A stretch of 64,000 nucleotides of DNA from JADJPG01 sp964491875 (GTDB lineage Bacteria; Verrucomicrobiota; Verrucomicrobiia; Limisphaerales; JADJPG01): assembly GCA_964491875.1 (NCBI GenBank), contig CAZBIC010000011.1:62001-126000 (forward strand), given 5' to 3'. Position 1 is the first letter of the stretch. Each line of letters starts with the position of its first letter. The translations under genes and the position numbers were made by a program. This document shows, piece after piece, positions 34,758-43,922 of this stretch. The notes under the pieces were generated by a model. That model was given only the letters and a program-made list of their open reading frames with translations. It did not search any database and was not told where the DNA came from.

Positions 34758-35972
34758 ATGAAGATCCACATCACACTCCTGAGCCTGGCGCTCGCGTCCC
34801 TGTCCGCGTTTGCGGCGGACGTTACTGGCACTTGGAAAGCCGAGTTTGAAACCCAGCGCGGTTTGCAGAAATACACGTTCAACCTCAAGCAGGACGGCGC
34901 GAAGTTGACCGCCAAGGCGAGCGTCGAGCGCGACGGCGAGAAGCGCGACGTTGAGTTCAAGGACGGCAAGGTCGAGGGCGACACGGTGACGTTCATCGAG
35001 CAGCTCAAGATTCAGGATCGCGAAATCGACATTACCTTCACGGGCAAGGTGGCGGACGGCGACATCAAGTTCACGCGCAAGGTTGGCGACTTTGGCAGTT
35101 CAGAGGCCACGGCCAAACGCGATGGCGCTCCTCGCGGGCCTGGCGGCCGCCGCGGCTTCGGCGGGCCGATCGAGTTGAAGCCTGATGACAAGCCGGCGTT
35201 CCCGGATGCACCGCAGGGTTTCGACAAGGCGCGCGACGGCGTTGCGCAGGGGAAGCTGGAGATGGTGGAGTACGATTCCAAATCGGTCGGCAACAAACGC
35301 AAGGCGCTCGTTTACACTCCGCCCGGCTATTCGCCCGACACGAAGTATCCGGTGCTTTACCTCCTGCACGGCATTGGCGGCGACGAGGAGGAATGGCGAC
35401 GCGGCGGGAATCCGAACGTCATTCTCGACAATCTCATCGCGGACAAGAAGGCCACGCCCATGATCATTGTGATGCCGAACGGTCGCGCGCAACCCGACGA
35501 CCGGCCCGGTCCGAACGCGATGGCCACCGCGCCCGCCTTCGGCAAGTTCGATCAAGATCTGCTGGGCAGCCTCATCCCGTTCATCGAGGCGAAGTATTCC
35601 GTGATCAAGGACCGCGAAAGCCGCGCGCTCGCCGGTCTCTCGATGGGCGGCGGGCAGTCGCTGAACTTCGGCCTCGGCAATCTGGACACCTTCGCGTGGG
35701 TCGGCGGATTTTCCTCCGCGCCGAACACGAAGCCCGGAGCCGAGTTGGTGCCGGACCCCGAGAAGGCGAGCAAGCAGTTGAAACTCCTCTATGTCTCCTG
35801 CGGTAACAAAGACGGCCTCATTCGCATCAGCCAGAATGTCCACGCCTACTTGAAGGAAAAGAACGTGCCGCACATCTGGCACGTCGATGAGCACGCGCAC
35901 GACTTCCAGCACTGGAAGAAGGGGCTCTACAACTTTGCGCAGTTAATCTTCAAGCCCGCCGCCAAGCCGTAA
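34758..35972 (+). CDS. Secreted CE1-like esterase with N-terminal beta domain
   Basis: 404 residues with a signal peptide (MKIHITLLSLALASLSAFA). Residues about 20-115 form a small all-beta domain (VTGTWKAEFETQRGLQKYTF, repeated DGAKL/DGEK/DGKVEGD turns), similar to domains found in front of PVC esterases. A linker GAPRGPGGRRGFGGPIE precedes the catalytic esterase: YTPPGYSPDTKYPVLYLLHG, nucleophile in GLSMGGGQS, and His in EHAHDFQHWKKG. Expected to hydrolyse ester side chains of xylan outside the cytoplasm. Follows its paralogue by 39 bp. Confidence 0.87.
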   Translation: MKIHITLLSLALASLSAFAADVTGTWKAEFETQRGLQKYTFNLKQDGAKLTAKASVERDGEKRDVEFKDGKVEGDTVTFIEQLKIQDREIDITFTGKVADGDIKFTRKVGDFGSSEATAKRDGAPRGPGGRRGFGGPIELKPDDKPAFPDAPQGFDKARDGVAQGKLEMVEYDSKSVGNKRKALVYTPPGYSPDTKYPVLYLLHGIGGDEEEWRRGGNPNVILDNLIADKKATPMIIVMPNGRAQPDDRPGPNAMATAPAFGKFDQDLLGSLIPFIEAKYSVIKDRESRALAGLSMGGGQSLNFGLGNLDTFAWVGGFSSAPNTKPGAELVPDPEKASKQLKLLYVSCGNKDGLIRISQNVHAYLKEKNVPHIWHVDEHAHDFQHWKKGLYNFAQLIFKPAAKP

Positions 35973-35984
35973 CCCTTTCAGCCA

Positions 35985-36071
35985 CCACGAATGGACTCGA
36001 ATGAACACGAATTGCGGGCCCGGCCATGGGTCCGCGTGCTTGCATTCGTTTCGATTCGTGTTCATTCGTGG
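35985..36071. repeat. Long palindromic repeat built of ATTCGTG units
   Basis: The left arm at 35985-36013 (CCACGAATGGACTCGAATGA then ACACGAATT) is an imperfect inverted match of the right arm at 36044-36071 (ATTCGTTTCGATTCGTGTTC then ATTCGTGG). Each arm has three near-copies of ATTCGTG at 9-10 base spacing. It lies between two plus-strand genes. It could form a long hairpin, acting as a transcription attenuator, or be a dispersed element. Confidence 0.75.
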
Positions 36072-36091
36072 ATACCAACGCCGCTCATTGC

Positions 36092-38794
36092 ATGAACAAC
36101 ACGAAAAAAATTCTTTCCATCCTAGTCACGGGATTGGTCGCTCTTAACGCCTTTGCCGCTGACGCGCCGAATCGTCCGCTCCAGGTTCTGTATCTCGGCG
36201 AGACCAGCATGGGCGGTGGTGGGCGGAGCGGTGGGTTCGGTGGCGGGCGCACGAACTACGTTTATCTGCCGGGCCAAACGCTCGCGCCCGAGGCGATCTA
36301 TTTTAATCATCGCACCGATGTCGCCAACCTCACGGAAGGCTACCTCAAGCACTTTGATGCCGTGGTGCAGGTGATGCCCGACGCCGACATCGGCGCGGCC
36401 CAGCAAAAGGTGCTCGACGGTTTCAAGAGCGCGGGCAAAGGGCTGATCAAATACTCCGATGGCCAGCGTCCGGCGGATGGAGTTCTCCGTGAAGCCGTGC
36501 TCGGTGCGATTAGCAAGAAGGCGAAGTCAGACTGGGAGGCGTCGCTCGCTTCGCGTCCATCGTTGGCGCGTCTGCCCGGCGAAGTGCCGAATTACGAACG
36601 ACGCGCGGAGCCGGTGAAATACCAGGCTCCGCTCTCGCCGAAGGATTCCATGCGTTACACGCAGGTGCCGGCGGATTTCGATCTGCAACTCTTCGCCGCG
36701 GAGCCGGACATCGTGAAGCCCATCTACATGGCGTGGGACGAGCTCGGACGCGCTTGGGTCGTCGAGGCCCGCGATTATCCGCACGGTCTCGTGGCCGAAG
36801 GCGAGCCGGGCCATGACAGCATCAAGATTTGCGAAGACACCGACGGCGATGGCCGCGCGGACAAGTTCACCGTCTTCGCCGACAAGTTGAACCTTGCGAC
36901 CTCGATGGTGTTCGTGAACGGCGGCATCCTGGTTTCGGAAGCGCGCCACATGCTCTTCCTGAAGGACACCGACGGCGACGGCAAGGCCGATGTCCGTCAG
37001 GCCATTCTGCCCGGCTGGGGAACCGGCGACACTCACGCCCAGCAGAGCAATCTCGGACGCGGCTTCGATAACTGGCTTTACGGCGCGGTCGGTTACTCGA
37101 ACTTCCGAGGAACCGTCGGCGGCAAGGACATGCAGTTCGGCCAGGGCGTGTTCCGTTTCAAGGCCGATGGCTCGGCGCTGGAATTCCTCCATCAGTATAA
37201 CAACAATACCTGGGGCTTCGGCCTCAATGAACACGGCGATGTCTTCGGCTCGACGGCCAATGGTCACCCGACTTTCTACGGCTACCTCCCGGCCCATATT
37301 CTGACCCCGACGCAGCCCGGCGCGGGAAGGCGCGGAGGAGCAGGAGGTGGCGGCGGCGGCGGCGGTGGTGGATTTCGTCCCGGATACCGCCTCGATGACA
37401 AGCCGGGTGACGCACCGGCTGCATCGACCGTGAATGTGCGCCGGCTTCCCTCCGCCAAGTCGCTCGCGCCCGGCATGAGGATGCATCCCAACACGCCGAA
37501 TGTCCGCATGGTCGATAACTTCGGCGGCTACACGGCGGCGGCAGGCCACGCCTTCATGGTCAGCGATGCGCTGCCTCCGCGCCTGCAAGGCAAGGCGCTC
37601 GTCACGGAACCGACCGCGAAGCTGATCGGCATCATGGACATTCAGCCCGACGGCGGCGGCTACAAGGCCAGCGACGGCGGCAACCTGCTCGCTAGCACCG
37701 ATGAATGGATGTCGCCGATCTTCGCCGACGTCGGCCCTGATGGCGCGGTCTGGGTGATCGATTTCTACAGCTTCATCATCCAGCACAATCCGACGCCGAG
37801 TCTCCAATCCGCCGGCGTTCAGGCTACGACCGGGCGCGGCGGCGCTTACCAGACGGAGAACAACCTGCGTGACAAGACCCACGGCCGCATCTATCGCGTC
37901 GTGTGGAAGGACGGTCCGCGCAGTTCCATCAAGTACCTCGCCAAGACGAAGCCCGCCGAACTCGTGGCGGCGCTCGACAGCGGCAACCAATTCTGGTGCC
38001 TCACCGCCCAGGGCTTGATCGTGGACAACAAGTTGACGGACGCCGCGCCCGCGTTGAAGAAGCGCGTGCGTTCCGCGACCGGCGGCAAGGGCGCGATTCA
38101 TGCGCTCTGGTCGCTCGAAGGCATTGGTGCCCTCGACAAGGACACGCATCAGGCCGCGTTGCTCTCCAAGGATCCGGCCCTGCGCCGCAACGCCGTTCGC
38201 GCCCTGCCGGCGAACGAGGCCGGCCGCCAACTGTTCTTCAGCAGTTCCGTCGTCCAAGATCCCGATCTGATCACGCGTCAGGTGGCGTTGGCGAAGCTCG
38301 TGGAGTTCCCGACCATTCCTGCGATCCAGACGGTCGTCGCCCAACTCTCGCGCGTCCCCGTCAACAACAGCGACGCTTTCCTGAACGACACGCTCACGTT
38401 GCTGGGCCGCATCCACAAGGTCGCGAACGTCGGAGAGAACGTGGTCACGGTCACGGCCGGCGACGCGAAACGCGGCGAGGATTTGTTCCACAACAGCCCG
38501 GTCGCCGCGTGCGCCTCCTGCCACATGGTCAACGGCAAGGGTGGCGATGTCGGCCCCATCCTCGACGGCATCGCCGTCCGCGCGGACAAAGCCTACATCA
38601 CGGAAAGCCTGATGGACCCGAACGCCAAACTCGCCAAAGGATTTGAGAACTTGGGGATCTCGCCCATGCCGCCGCTCGGCGTGCTGCTGAAGGAGCAGGA
38701 GACTGCGGACATCCTCGCTTATCTCGATACGCTCAAGACGCCGCCGAAAGACGGCGTGACGGTGCCGGTGAAAAAAGCCAACCCGTACGAGTGA
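36092..38794 (+). CDS. PVC-type heme-binding CxxCH protein with ThuA-like and propeller domains
   Basis: 900 residues from the ATG at 36092; an upstream ATG at 36026 lies in the repeat and is rejected. Signal peptide MNNTKKILSILVTGLVALNA. Domains in order: a ThuA-like/glutamine-amidotransferase-like N-terminus (about 25-150), a six-bladed propeller of the GSDH/L-sorbosone type (about 185-600, with WDELGRAWVVEARDYPHGLV and CEDTDGDGRADKFTVFAD), a helical-repeat region (about 620-780), and a C-terminal cytochrome c (CASCHMVNGKGGDVGP, with Met ligand in ISPMPPLG). Two Gly-rich inserts are present, one a run of ten glycines near 37340-37375. The fusion suggests periplasmic sugar oxidation with electron transfer. 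Confidence 0.88.
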   Translation: MNNTKKILSILVTGLVALNAFAADAPNRPLQVLYLGETSMGGGGRSGGFGGGRTNYVYLPGQTLAPEAIYFNHRTDVANLTEGYLKHFDAVVQVMPDADIGAAQQKVLDGFKSAGKGLIKYSDGQRPADGVLREAVLGAISKKAKSDWEASLASRPSLARLPGEVPNYERRAEPVKYQAPLSPKDSMRYTQVPADFDLQLFAAEPDIVKPIYMAWDELGRAWVVEARDYPHGLVAEGEPGHDSIKICEDTDGDGRADKFTVFADKLNLATSMVFVNGGILVSEARHMLFLKDTDGDGKADVRQAILPGWGTGDTHAQQSNLGRGFDNWLYGAVGYSNFRGTVGGKDMQFGQGVFRFKADGSALEFLHQYNNNTWGFGLNEHGDVFGSTANGHPTFYGYLPAHILTPTQPGAGRRGGAGGGGGGGGGGFRPGYRLDDKPGDAPAASTVNVRRLPSAKSLAPGMRMHPNTPNVRMVDNFGGYTAAAGHAFMVSDALPPRLQGKALVTEPTAKLIGIMDIQPDGGGYKASDGGNLLASTDEWMSPIFADVGPDGAVWVIDFYSFIIQHNPTPSLQSAGVQATTGRGGAYQTENNLRDKTHGRIYRVVWKDGPRSSIKYLAKTKPAELVAALDSGNQFWCLTAQGLIVDNKLTDAAPALKKRVRSATGGKGAIHALWSLEGIGALDKDTHQAALLSKDPALRRNAVRALPANEAGRQLFFSSSVVQDPDLITRQVALAKLVEFPTIPAIQTVVAQLSRVPVNNSDAFLNDTLTLLGRIHKVANVGENVVTVTAGDAKRGEDLFHNSPVAACASCHMVNGKGGDVGPILDGIAVRADKAYITESLMDPNAKLAKGFENLGISPMPPLGVLLKEQETADILAYLDTLKTPPKDGVTVPVKKANPYE

Positions 38795-38810
38795 CCGAAA
38801 AAATCCACCG

Positions 38811-40178
38811 ATGAATCACACCCTGAGAATCCTCCTACCCATGCGCCGAACGCTTTACGCCTGCATTCTGCTTTCGTTCCTTTCCTTTGCCGCCGTGCTG
38901 CCCCGCGCGATGGCAGAATCGAACATCGGTCTGAAACTGATCACCGAAGGCATCGGCGCTCCGATGGCGTTGGCTCCGGTCGCGGACGGCTCCGGTCGCA
39001 TGCTTCTCGCCGAGCAGAACGGGGTTATTCATTTGCTCGACCGCGATGGAAAACGAGGTGAACAACTCTTCCTCGATTTGCGCCCGAAGATGGTCGCGAT
39101 CAATAAGGGCATGGAAGAGCGCGGACTGCTTGGCCTTGCCCTGCATCCGCAGTTCAATTCCAACCGGAAGTTCTATGTCGTTTACAGCGCGCCGCTGCGG
39201 ACGAACGCACCGCCCAAGTGGGATCACGCCCAGCGCCTCAGTGAGTTCAAGGTCAGCGCGGATTTCACGTCCGCCGATCCCGCTTCGGAGCGCGTGATTC
39301 TCGAAATCGACGAGCCGGACTGGAATCACAACAGTGGACGCATCGCGTTTGGGCCGGACGGCTTCCTCTACCTGAGCGTGGGCGATGGCGGAGCCGCTAA
39401 CGATGTGGGCGATGTCGCGCGGGGACGCGGACATCCGCCGGAGGGCTTTGGACAGCGGCTCGACACGTTGCTCGGCAAGGTGCTGCGCCTCGATGTGGAT
39501 CGCGGCAATCCCTACGGCATCCCGAAGGACAATCCTTATGCGGACGGCAAGAAGGGTCTCCCAGAAATCTTCGCCTATGGCCTGCGCAATCCGTGGGGCA
39601 TGTCCTTCGATCGCGGTGGGAAGCGCGATTTGATTCTCGCGGATGTCGGCCAGGATCGATGGGAGGAGATCAATGTCATCGTCAGCGGCGGCAACTACGG
39701 CTGGCGTCTGCGCGAAGGCTTCGATGGATTCGATCCAAAGAATCCGCGTTCCGCCCCGACCAACGCCGTGAGCGTCGGCGCCGATGGCAAACCGTTCGTT
39801 GATCCCGTCCTCACCTACAAAACATTGCGCGGTCGCGGGACGGATTCGAATGCCTTCGGCGTCACCGTCACGGGCGGCTACGTCTATCGCGGCAAAGCCT
39901 TTCCCGCGCTCGTCGGCAAATACATCTTCGCCGACTGGTCGCGCAGCATGGCCATTCCCGACGGCACGCTGCTCGTGGCGACGATTCTGTCGGGGGACGC
40001 GACTGGCGCTCGCTGGACGGTCGAGCCACTCGCGGTGAAAGACTTTCCGAACGGCCGCATCAGGTCCTACATCTGGGCCTTCGGGGAGGATGCTGATGGC
40101 GAGCTTTACGTATTGGCGAACGGGATGAACTCCGCGTTCGGCACAAAGGGCAAAGTGTTCAAATTCGTGCCGCAATGA
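38811..40178 (+). CDS. Secreted PQQ-dependent sugar dehydrogenase (glucose/sorbosone type)
   Basis: 455 residues; the hydrophobic leader is RRTLYACILLSFLSFAAVLP, so the real start may be the ATG at 38841. Propeller motifs of the soluble glucose dehydrogenase family: KLITEGIGAPMALAPVADGS, MEERGLLGLALHPQFNSNRK, DWNHNSGRIAFGPDGFLYLS, GDGGAANDV, AYGLRNPWGMSFDRGG, and ADVGQDRWEEINVIVSGGNY. The last carries the usual DVGQ/WEEI elements around the PQQ site. It probably oxidises a sugar in the periplasm and may pass electrons to the cytochrome c protein just upstream. Confidence 0.88.
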   Translation: MNHTLRILLPMRRTLYACILLSFLSFAAVLPRAMAESNIGLKLITEGIGAPMALAPVADGSGRMLLAEQNGVIHLLDRDGKRGEQLFLDLRPKMVAINKGMEERGLLGLALHPQFNSNRKFYVVYSAPLRTNAPPKWDHAQRLSEFKVSADFTSADPASERVILEIDEPDWNHNSGRIAFGPDGFLYLSVGDGGAANDVGDVARGRGHPPEGFGQRLDTLLGKVLRLDVDRGNPYGIPKDNPYADGKKGLPEIFAYGLRNPWGMSFDRGGKRDLILADVGQDRWEEINVIVSGGNYGWRLREGFDGFDPKNPRSAPTNAVSVGADGKPFVDPVLTYKTLRGRGTDSNAFGVTVTGGYVYRGKAFPALVGKYIFADWSRSMAIPDGTLLVATILSGDATGARWTVEPLAVKDFPNGRIRSYIWAFGEDADGELYVLANGMNSAFGTKGKVFKFVPQ

Positions 40179-40216
40179 GCTACGCCATGACACCAGTTCT
40201 TTCACAGATCACATTC

Positions 40217-40831
40217 ATGAAAACATTCCTTACCTCGATTAGTGCGGCGGCTTTGTTGGGATCGTCGCTCGTCAGCGGCGCGGCGGCGGACAGCCTTCGT
40301 CCGGACGCCGAGGGTTACATCCGCCACTGGGTCATGCTCGCTCCGGTGGCGATTCGCGACGGCGAGACGTGCGCGGAAGCGTTGCTCAAGGACCAGATCC
40401 CGAACGAAGCAGCGCTTCGTCCGAAGGCGGGCGACAAGGTTAAAGTCGGCGGCAAGGAACTGACGTGGCAGAACGTCACCGCGGCCACGAACTACTTCGA
40501 CTTCAACGAAACCTTGAAGTCCATCAATGATCACGTCGCCGGTTACATGGTCACCTACATCGAGTGCGAGAAAGAGACGCCGGACGTCATCCTCGCGGTG
40601 GCCAGCAACGATCAAGGGCGCATCTACTTCAACGGAGTGGACATCTACGCCTTCACGGAACCGCGCCCGCTGTTGCTCGATGCGGACAAGGGCAAGGTCA
40701 CCTTGAAGAAAGGCATCAATGTCATGGTGTTCAAGGTCACCAACGAACAGAACAGCTGGCAGGGGGCGATGCGTTTGCTCGATAAGGCCGGCGCGCCCGT
40801 GAAGGATCTCAAAATCAAATTGTCGCCGTAA
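40217..40831 (+). CDS. Secreted protein of unknown function in the xylan locus
   Basis: 204 residues from the ATG at 40217, chosen because it starts a clean signal peptide (MKTFLTSISAAALLGSSLVS). In-frame ATGs at 40175 and 40187 precede it. The mature part reads as a beta-rich domain with YIRHWVMLAPVAIRDGETCA, VILAVASNDQGRIYFNGVDI, and VTLKKGINVMVFKVTNEQNS. The last two resemble the PA14/jelly-roll domain found in carbohydrate-active enzymes and in planctomycete secreted proteins. It may be a carbohydrate-binding protein. No enzyme motif. Confidence 0.72.
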   Translation: MKTFLTSISAAALLGSSLVSGAAADSLRPDAEGYIRHWVMLAPVAIRDGETCAEALLKDQIPNEAALRPKAGDKVKVGGKELTWQNVTAATNYFDFNETLKSINDHVAGYMVTYIECEKETPDVILAVASNDQGRIYFNGVDIYAFTEPRPLLLDADKGKVTLKKGINVMVFKVTNEQNSWQGAMRLLDKAGAPVKDLKIKLSP

Positions 40832-40853
40832 GGCCATGCAACCCCGGACAAAC

Positions 40854-42143
40854 ATGAAAAGCTCCAACTCTAATCTCAGACTTCTGGCCGGCTTGTTGCC
40901 GGCAATGCTCCTGGCCACGGGAACAACCGCCTGGTCGGCCGACAAAACCATCGCTCTCAAGGACGCTTTCAAGGACCACTTCGTGGTCGGCACGGCGGTC
41001 AACCGCAGCATGGTGACGGGCGGCGCTGGGTTCCGCCGGAGCGCGGAGTTGAACGCCGCGGACGTGGTGTTGCTCAAAAAGCACTTCAACCAAATCACCG
41101 CCGAGAACGACACGAAGTGGCAGCTCATTCATCCGCGCGAGGGCGCGGACGGATACGACTTCGGCCCGACGGATGCCTTGGTAAATTTCGGCCAAAGCAA
41201 CAACATGCAGATCGTCGGTCACACGCTCGTGTGGCACAGCCAGACGCCGAACTGGGTGTTCGCGGGCACGAATCCGCCGCCGGCCTCCGCGACCAACCGG
41301 CCACCCGTCGCGTCCGCCGCTGGCGCGAACACCAATGCGCCGGGAACGAACCAGCCGGGGCGACGCGGATTCGGTCCTGGGTTTGGCGGTGGCGGCTTCG
41401 GTCGTTACAACGGCCCGCGCGCGTCGCGTGACGAGTTGCATCAGCGGATGCGCGACCACATCCACACGGTCGTGGGTCGCTACAAGGGGAAGATCCAGGT
41501 TTGGGATGTCGTGAACGAAGCCCTCGCAGACGGCCAGGGCACCAATGTTCTGCGGACCTCGCTGTGGTCGGAAATCATCGGGCCGGATTTCGTCGCCAAG
41601 GCGTTTCAATACGCGCACGAAGCGGACCCGGAGGCGATTCTCCGCTACAACGATTACGGCCTGGAGAATCCGGCGAAGCGCAAGCGGCTCATCGCGCTCA
41701 TCAAGGATCTCCAGGCGCAGAAGGTGCCGGTCCACGCCATCGGCTCGCAGGCGCACGTCAACGTCGCGACGACCTTCGAGACGATGGACCAGTCGCTCAG
41801 CGAAATGGCGACGCTTGGCCTGCCCATTCACATCACGGAGCTCGACGTAAACAGCGCAGCCGGCGGACAGCGCGGTTTCGGCGCGAACGTGGCTGACAAC
41901 GCGGCGACTACTCAAGGCGGTCTCGTGAGCGACGCTGACAAGAAGCTCGCCGATGCTTACGCCGGAATCTTCCGCGCGTTCGTGAAACATCGTGCCTCGG
42001 TGAAGATGGTCACCTTCTGGGGCGTGAACGACGCCGTCTCGTGGCGCGCGCAAGGCAAGCCGCTGCTCTTCGACGGCGAGAACCGGCCCAAGCCAGCGTT
42101 CGACGCGGTGATCGCCGAGGCGAAGAAGAGTCCGGCTCAATGA
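40854..42143 (+). CDS. Endo-1,4-beta-xylanase, GH10
   Basis: 429 residues from the ATG at 40854; an ATG at 40836 adds six. Signal peptide about 1-29. TIM-barrel GH10 with ITAENDTKWQLIHP, GHTLVWHSQTPNWVF, acid/base Glu222 in WDVVNEAL, HAIGSQAHVN, and nucleophile Glu329 in HITELDVN. Cuts the xylan backbone outside the cytoplasm. An insert of about 50 residues (139-189: Pro/Ala/Asn then Gly/Arg/Phe-rich) interrupts the barrel between strand 3 and the following helix, a place where GH10 enzymes normally have a short loop. It overlaps the next gene by four bases. Confidence 0.93.
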   Translation: MKSSNSNLRLLAGLLPAMLLATGTTAWSADKTIALKDAFKDHFVVGTAVNRSMVTGGAGFRRSAELNAADVVLLKKHFNQITAENDTKWQLIHPREGADGYDFGPTDALVNFGQSNNMQIVGHTLVWHSQTPNWVFAGTNPPPASATNRPPVASAAGANTNAPGTNQPGRRGFGPGFGGGGFGRYNGPRASRDELHQRMRDHIHTVVGRYKGKIQVWDVVNEALADGQGTNVLRTSLWSEIIGPDFVAKAFQYAHEADPEAILRYNDYGLENPAKRKRLIALIKDLQAQKVPVHAIGSQAHVNVATTFETMDQSLSEMATLGLPIHITELDVNSAAGGQRGFGANVADNAATTQGGLVSDADKKLADAYAGIFRAFVKHRASVKMVTFWGVNDAVSWRAQGKPLLFDGENRPKPAFDAVIAEAKKSPAQ

Positions 42144-43084
42144 CGAAGAGCATGCGAATTGCCCTTTGGCTGGCGCTGACGGTCTTGATCGCGTTGCCCG
42201 CCGTCGGCCAAACACCGGCGGCTGCCTCCACCAACTCCGCTCCTCGACGCGGCGGGTTCCGCGCGCCGCCGCCGCCGCCACGGAATCCGGTGCCGATCCT
42301 TCCGGCGTTGCCGGCGCCCACGGAGGTCTCCTTCTACGCCACCAACGATGTGGCGCACGGCCGCGTCGAAGTCGTGCAATATAAGACTTCCGCCGGAACA
42401 GAGAAGCGGATGCACGTCTATCTTCCGCCGGGCTACGACACCGACACCGCTCGGCGTTACCCCGTGCTTTACCTGAATCATGGCGGCGGCGAGAACGACA
42501 GCCATTGGACCGCCAAGGGGTTCACCCATTGCATTCTCGACAACCTTATCGCTGCGGAGAAGGCGCGTCCGATGATTGTGGCCATGCCGAACACCGGACG
42601 GTTGGTTTCGGGCAAGCCGCCAAAACTCGGCGAGGACGATGCCTGCACCCAGGAATACTTGCGGGACATCCTGCCGTATATCGACGGACACTACCGCACG
42701 CGGACCAACCGCGAGAGCCGCGCCGTCGCGGGGCTGTCCATGGGCGGATTTGTGACGCTCAACACCGGGCTCACGCATCTCGAAACCTTCGGTGAACTCT
42801 ACGTGTTCAGCTCCGGCTATTGGCCGGACCAGTTGCCGGCGTTCAAGGAGAACATCGGGTCGCTCCTGAGTCAGACAAACATCAACGAGCGTTTCCGCAT
42901 GCCCATCTACTTCGGCGTGGGCGAGACCGACATCGCCTACCTGAACAGCATGCGGACGATGGCCGTGTTCAATGACCATGGTGTCCGAACCTTCTCCGTC
43001 CTCAGCTCCCACGGCCACGAATGGCTGAACTGGCGCCGCTACCTTTGGCAGACGGCGCAGATCATGTTTCCCGAAGACCGCTAA
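42140..43084 (+). CDS. Secreted CE1-like esterase
   Basis: 314 residues from the ATG at 42140, inside the xylanase stop (ATGA). Signal peptide RIALWLALTVLIALPAVG, then a Pro/Arg/Gly stretch (APRRGGFRAPPPPPRNPVPI) as linker. The catalytic domain has YPVLYLNHGGGENDSHW, nucleophile in GLSMGGFV, Asp in GVGETDIAY and His in SSHGHEWLNW. Shares the fold of the other esterases in the locus but lacks their N-terminal domain. Translational coupling to the xylanase suggests joint action on substituted xylan. Confidence 0.88.
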   Translation: MTKSMRIALWLALTVLIALPAVGQTPAAASTNSAPRRGGFRAPPPPPRNPVPILPALPAPTEVSFYATNDVAHGRVEVVQYKTSAGTEKRMHVYLPPGYDTDTARRYPVLYLNHGGGENDSHWTAKGFTHCILDNLIAAEKARPMIVAMPNTGRLVSGKPPKLGEDDACTQEYLRDILPYIDGHYRTRTNRESRAVAGLSMGGFVTLNTGLTHLETFGELYVFSSGYWPDQLPAFKENIGSLLSQTNINERFRMPIYFGVGETDIAYLNSMRTMAVFNDHGVRTFSVLSSHGHEWLNWRRYLWQTAQIMFPEDR

Positions 43085-43118
43085 ATCGCGTTCACTTGAT
43101 CTCCCAACCAGACTCCCG

Positions 43119-43919
43119 ATGAAAACTCCTCCGCTTCGCATCACTCTTCTGCTCGCTCTCTTTACGACGCTCTCGGCGCTCATGACGGTCGCCGCCAACG
43201 CCGCCGAAAAGCAGACCTTCGTCCTCGTCCACGGCGCCACGGCTGGCGGCTGGGAATGGAAGCGCTGTGGCAGGTTTCTGACCGATGACGGCCACACCGT
43301 TTATCGCGCCACGCTCACCGGGCTTGGCGAGCGCATGCATCTCAACAGCACGAATGTGGATCTCCAGACGCACATCAACGACGTGGTGAACCTGATCCTC
43401 TTCGAGGATCTCCACGACATCGTGCTCACCGGCCACAGTTACGGCGGCATGGTCATCACCGGCGTCATGGACCGCGTGCCCGAGCGCATCAAGCACGTCG
43501 TCTTTCTCGATGCCGCCGTGCCAGACGATGGCATGTCCCTCTGGGACCATTTCGGGAGCAAGGGCCCGGCGGATCCGAAGCGCTTTGTGGACGGCTTCAT
43601 GCAGGTGCCCTGGGTCAAGGCGGACGCCAAACCGCCGCACAACGTGAAACACTCTATCCAATGCTTCAACCAGCAGGTCTCCTACAAGAACCCGGCGGCC
43701 AAGGCGCTGAACGTCACCTACGTCGCCTTTGTGCCGAAGGATAAATCAGCCGAGGAACGCGCCAAGACCGACAAGAGCTGGCAACGCGCCGTGGCTCGTG
43801 GCTGGACCATTCGCACCTTCACTGGCGGCCATGTGGCCCAGCAGGAAGACCCTCGCGGCGTCGCCACGCTCATCGAGGAATCCATCAGTGACCGCAACAA
43901 AGCTGCATCGACCAAGTAA
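43119..43919 (+). CDS. Secreted alpha/beta-fold hydrolase
   Basis: 266 residues with a signal peptide (ITLLLALFTTLSALMTVAAN). Family features: FVLVHGATAGGWEWKRCGRF (oxyanion region), nucleophile in GHSYGGMV, LDAAVPDDGMSL, and His in FTGGHVAQQEDP. This is the salicylate esterase/EstC-like group of small esterases, not the CE1 group around it. A lipase-, lactone- or ester-hydrolysing role is possible. It shows the standard triad order Ser, Asp, His. Surrounded by xylan genes on the same strand. Confidence 0.82.
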   Translation: MKTPPLRITLLLALFTTLSALMTVAANAAEKQTFVLVHGATAGGWEWKRCGRFLTDDGHTVYRATLTGLGERMHLNSTNVDLQTHINDVVNLILFEDLHDIVLTGHSYGGMVITGVMDRVPERIKHVVFLDAAVPDDGMSLWDHFGSKGPADPKRFVDGFMQVPWVKADAKPPHNVKHSIQCFNQQVSYKNPAAKALNVTYVAFVPKDKSAEERAKTDKSWQRAVARGWTIRTFTGGHVAQQEDPRGVATLIEESISDRNKAASTK

Positions 43920-43922
43920 CCA

